The translations under genes were made by a program, and so were the position numbers. Under the pieces are notes generated by a model, which was given only the letters and a program-made list of their open reading frames with translations, was not told the origin of the DNA and searched no databases. A DNA stretch of 64,000 bases from Proteles cristata cristata. Its lineage: Eukaryota; Chordata; Mammalia; Carnivora; Hyaenidae. Shown piece by piece: positions 62,720-64,000 of the stretch; the stretch's first letter is position 1, and each line of letters starts with the position of its first letter. The stretch is taken from NCBI GenBank assembly GCA_017311185.1, contig JAESUZ010004132.1, forward strand, positions 1-64,000, in the 5' to 3' direction.

Positions 62720-62960
62720 CGGCTCAAGACTCCCGCGGCAGCGTGGGTACACAGCCCCTCAGTTCCTGAGTCCTGGGCCTGTCCGCCCTCCTGAGCTACC
62801 GCCCCGTCTCGTGCGGACGCGGTGGGCCCTCTGGACGCCGCGCGGACCCCGGCTGCTGGCTCGCCCCGTAGCAGACAGGGACAGCCCTTGACGGGAGCCG
62901 GCCGCGTGTCCCCGGTAGCCAGCCCTTCCGGTTTTGCGTGGTGACCTGGTGAGAGCTACG
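62720..62960. promoter_or_regulatory. CpG-island-like segment
   Basis: About 26 CpG counted in 62701-62940, with ACGCCGCGCGG and GCCGGCCGCG. High for mammalian intergenic DNA. No exon or core promoter identified. Confidence 0.5.
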
Positions 62961-63560
62961 GAGGGGCGTGAACAAGGTGGGAAACCATAACTGGCCCTCG
63001 GGGCTGGTGATGCTCTCTGCTCAGAGCAGCGCGAAGGGAGCGCTGTGAGGCTGGGCTTGGAGGGTCCAGTTCCTGGGGAGGCACGTGCAGGGGTGCGGCC
63101 GCCGGTACGGCGCCTTTACCCCGCAGCCTAACAGAAACCCATTCATCCTCCTGTCGAGTGCATTTTCGGGGAAGGGGACAGGGACTCTGCCTGTGGAAGA
63201 GAACGAGGCCCCCTCACCTCACGCGGACTTCTCGGGGTTGTAAAGGGCCACGCCGTCTTTATCCCCACCGTGCCAGGCTCGTGCCATAACTGGGCAACCT
63301 CTGCGGTGGGAATTTTCACAGCCCACGCGTCTTGTGAGTTAACCTTGAATTTGAAAATGGCTGGCTTCCTGCAGCAAAACAGGCTGAAGCCTCCCGTGGG
63401 GTGCGACATGGAGGGCTAGGGTCGCTCCGGGTCCGCACAGGTCATCGTCTCCCAGCTGTGTGGAAGGCAGGCGGAGGCAGGGTGTCTCCTGTGTGAAACG
63501 AGTGCAGGTAAACCCGGGAGGCCTCCTGAAGGAGGCGGGCTTTGGGGCCGTGCCTTTCAG
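62961..63560. other. GC-rich non-coding DNA
   Basis: Lies between two CpG-rich blocks. Overlapping frames on both strands (88-135 codons) without recognised domains. Confidence 0.35.
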
Positions 63561-63870
63561 GAAGGGAAGAGGAGCTGGGGGAGGCGGCGTGGGTTGGGGT
63601 TTCGGGGTTTCGCAGGTGGTGTAAGGAAGATCCCCCGCTGAGTGCCCCGCTTTTACCCGGCTTGGAGTGGAGCCACCCCTGCTCTCTGGGGAAGACCCAA
63701 GTCCCTGCGGCTTCTGGGCACCGGAGGCGGAGACGTCCCCGGGCACCCGCGGCGGATCTCAGCAGCTGCAGCCCCGCGGCTCGCTGGGGTTCGGGAGGCC
63801 TGCCCTTGCCCGTGTGGGCTGGCACATGGGCGACGGGTGAGCTGATGGGGAGCCGTGGCAGGGGGAGCTC
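63560..63870. promoter_or_regulatory. CpG-island-like segment at the window edge
   Basis: Dense CpG including GGGCACCCGCGGCGGATCTC, CCCCGCGGCTCGC and GGCGACGGGTGAG. Frames of 116-127 codons on both strands overlap and are best seen as composition effects. It may be the flank of a promoter just beyond the window. Confidence 0.45.
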
Positions 63871-64000
63871 ATTGATGATGCATCACTCTTAGTGAGCGAT
63901 CTGAGCTCGGGGAGGGGATTCAGGAAAAACGTTATCAGTGCACCTGCCTTCTGTCCCCTGCTGTGTGCGCCCTGTGTACCCAGGAGGAAGGGCAGCTTCA
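63871..64000. other. Window end, non-coding
   Basis: No recognised element in the last 130 bp; sequence runs off the edge. Confidence 0.3.

Noticed and set aside
1..64000. CRISPR array, operon, phage, integron or other prokaryotic system
   Set aside because: The dispersed repeats are SINEs of about 200 bp with poly(A) tails and target duplications, not regularly spaced direct repeats. Base composition, MIR/L2/L1 content and lack of long ORFs are vertebrate.
1..64000. Exons of a multi-exon gene spanning the window
   Set aside because: No open segment with plausible splice sites and recognisable protein similarity was found. The window could still be one large intron, which sequence alone cannot exclude.

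Overview
This is repeat-rich mammalian nuclear DNA from a carnivore, most likely a feliform (cat, hyena, mongoose or civet side). The main evidence is about 38 copies of the tRNA-Lys-derived Can-SINE (SINEC) family. Their heads carry the typical Carnivora motif GCGCCTGGGTGGCT, their bodies are CT-rich, and they end in A-rich tails with AATAAA-type motifs. The cat-type body (GGGCTCTGTGCTGACAGCTC) points to Feliformia; species cannot be fixed by eye. Other repeats fit a placental mammal: MIR, L2, MER5-type hAT elements, MLT1-type MaLR LTRs, old L1M pieces and younger L1 3' ends.

I find no convincing protein-coding exon, rRNA or functional tRNA gene. The open frames are short, overlap on both strands, and mostly lie in repeats or CpG-rich DNA. 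The only recognisable coding remnants are decayed L1 ORF2 C-terminal pieces and, very tentatively, a Tigger/pogo-like transposase scrap at 1615-1800. The window is therefore intergenic or deep-intronic.

Layout: 1-39.8 kb is dense in transposons (33 of 38 SINEs), with several LTRs, L1 fragments and CpG-rich patches at 2.1-2.8 and 37.8-38.5 kb. From 39.8 kb to the end there are only five SINEs. Long repeat-poor stretches there are AT-rich and carry homeodomain, POU and SOX-like motifs (42.9-43.3, 44.35-45.05, 50.3-50.7, 55.0-56.3 kb). They look like candidate conserved regulatory elements. A nested stack of insertions occupies 47.4-50.3 kb. The last 1.3 kb is GC- and CpG-rich.

No genes act together here. 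The biology is layered transposition: pol III SINEs mobilised by L1, seen as target-site duplications around most copies, in DNA that may also hold long-range enhancers. No new protein system was found. The observations most worth checking are the repeat-poor homeobox-motif blocks, an RFX/X-box-like cluster at 32.0 kb, a young SINE subfamily with seven members all flanked by perfect duplications, and the nested transposon stack.
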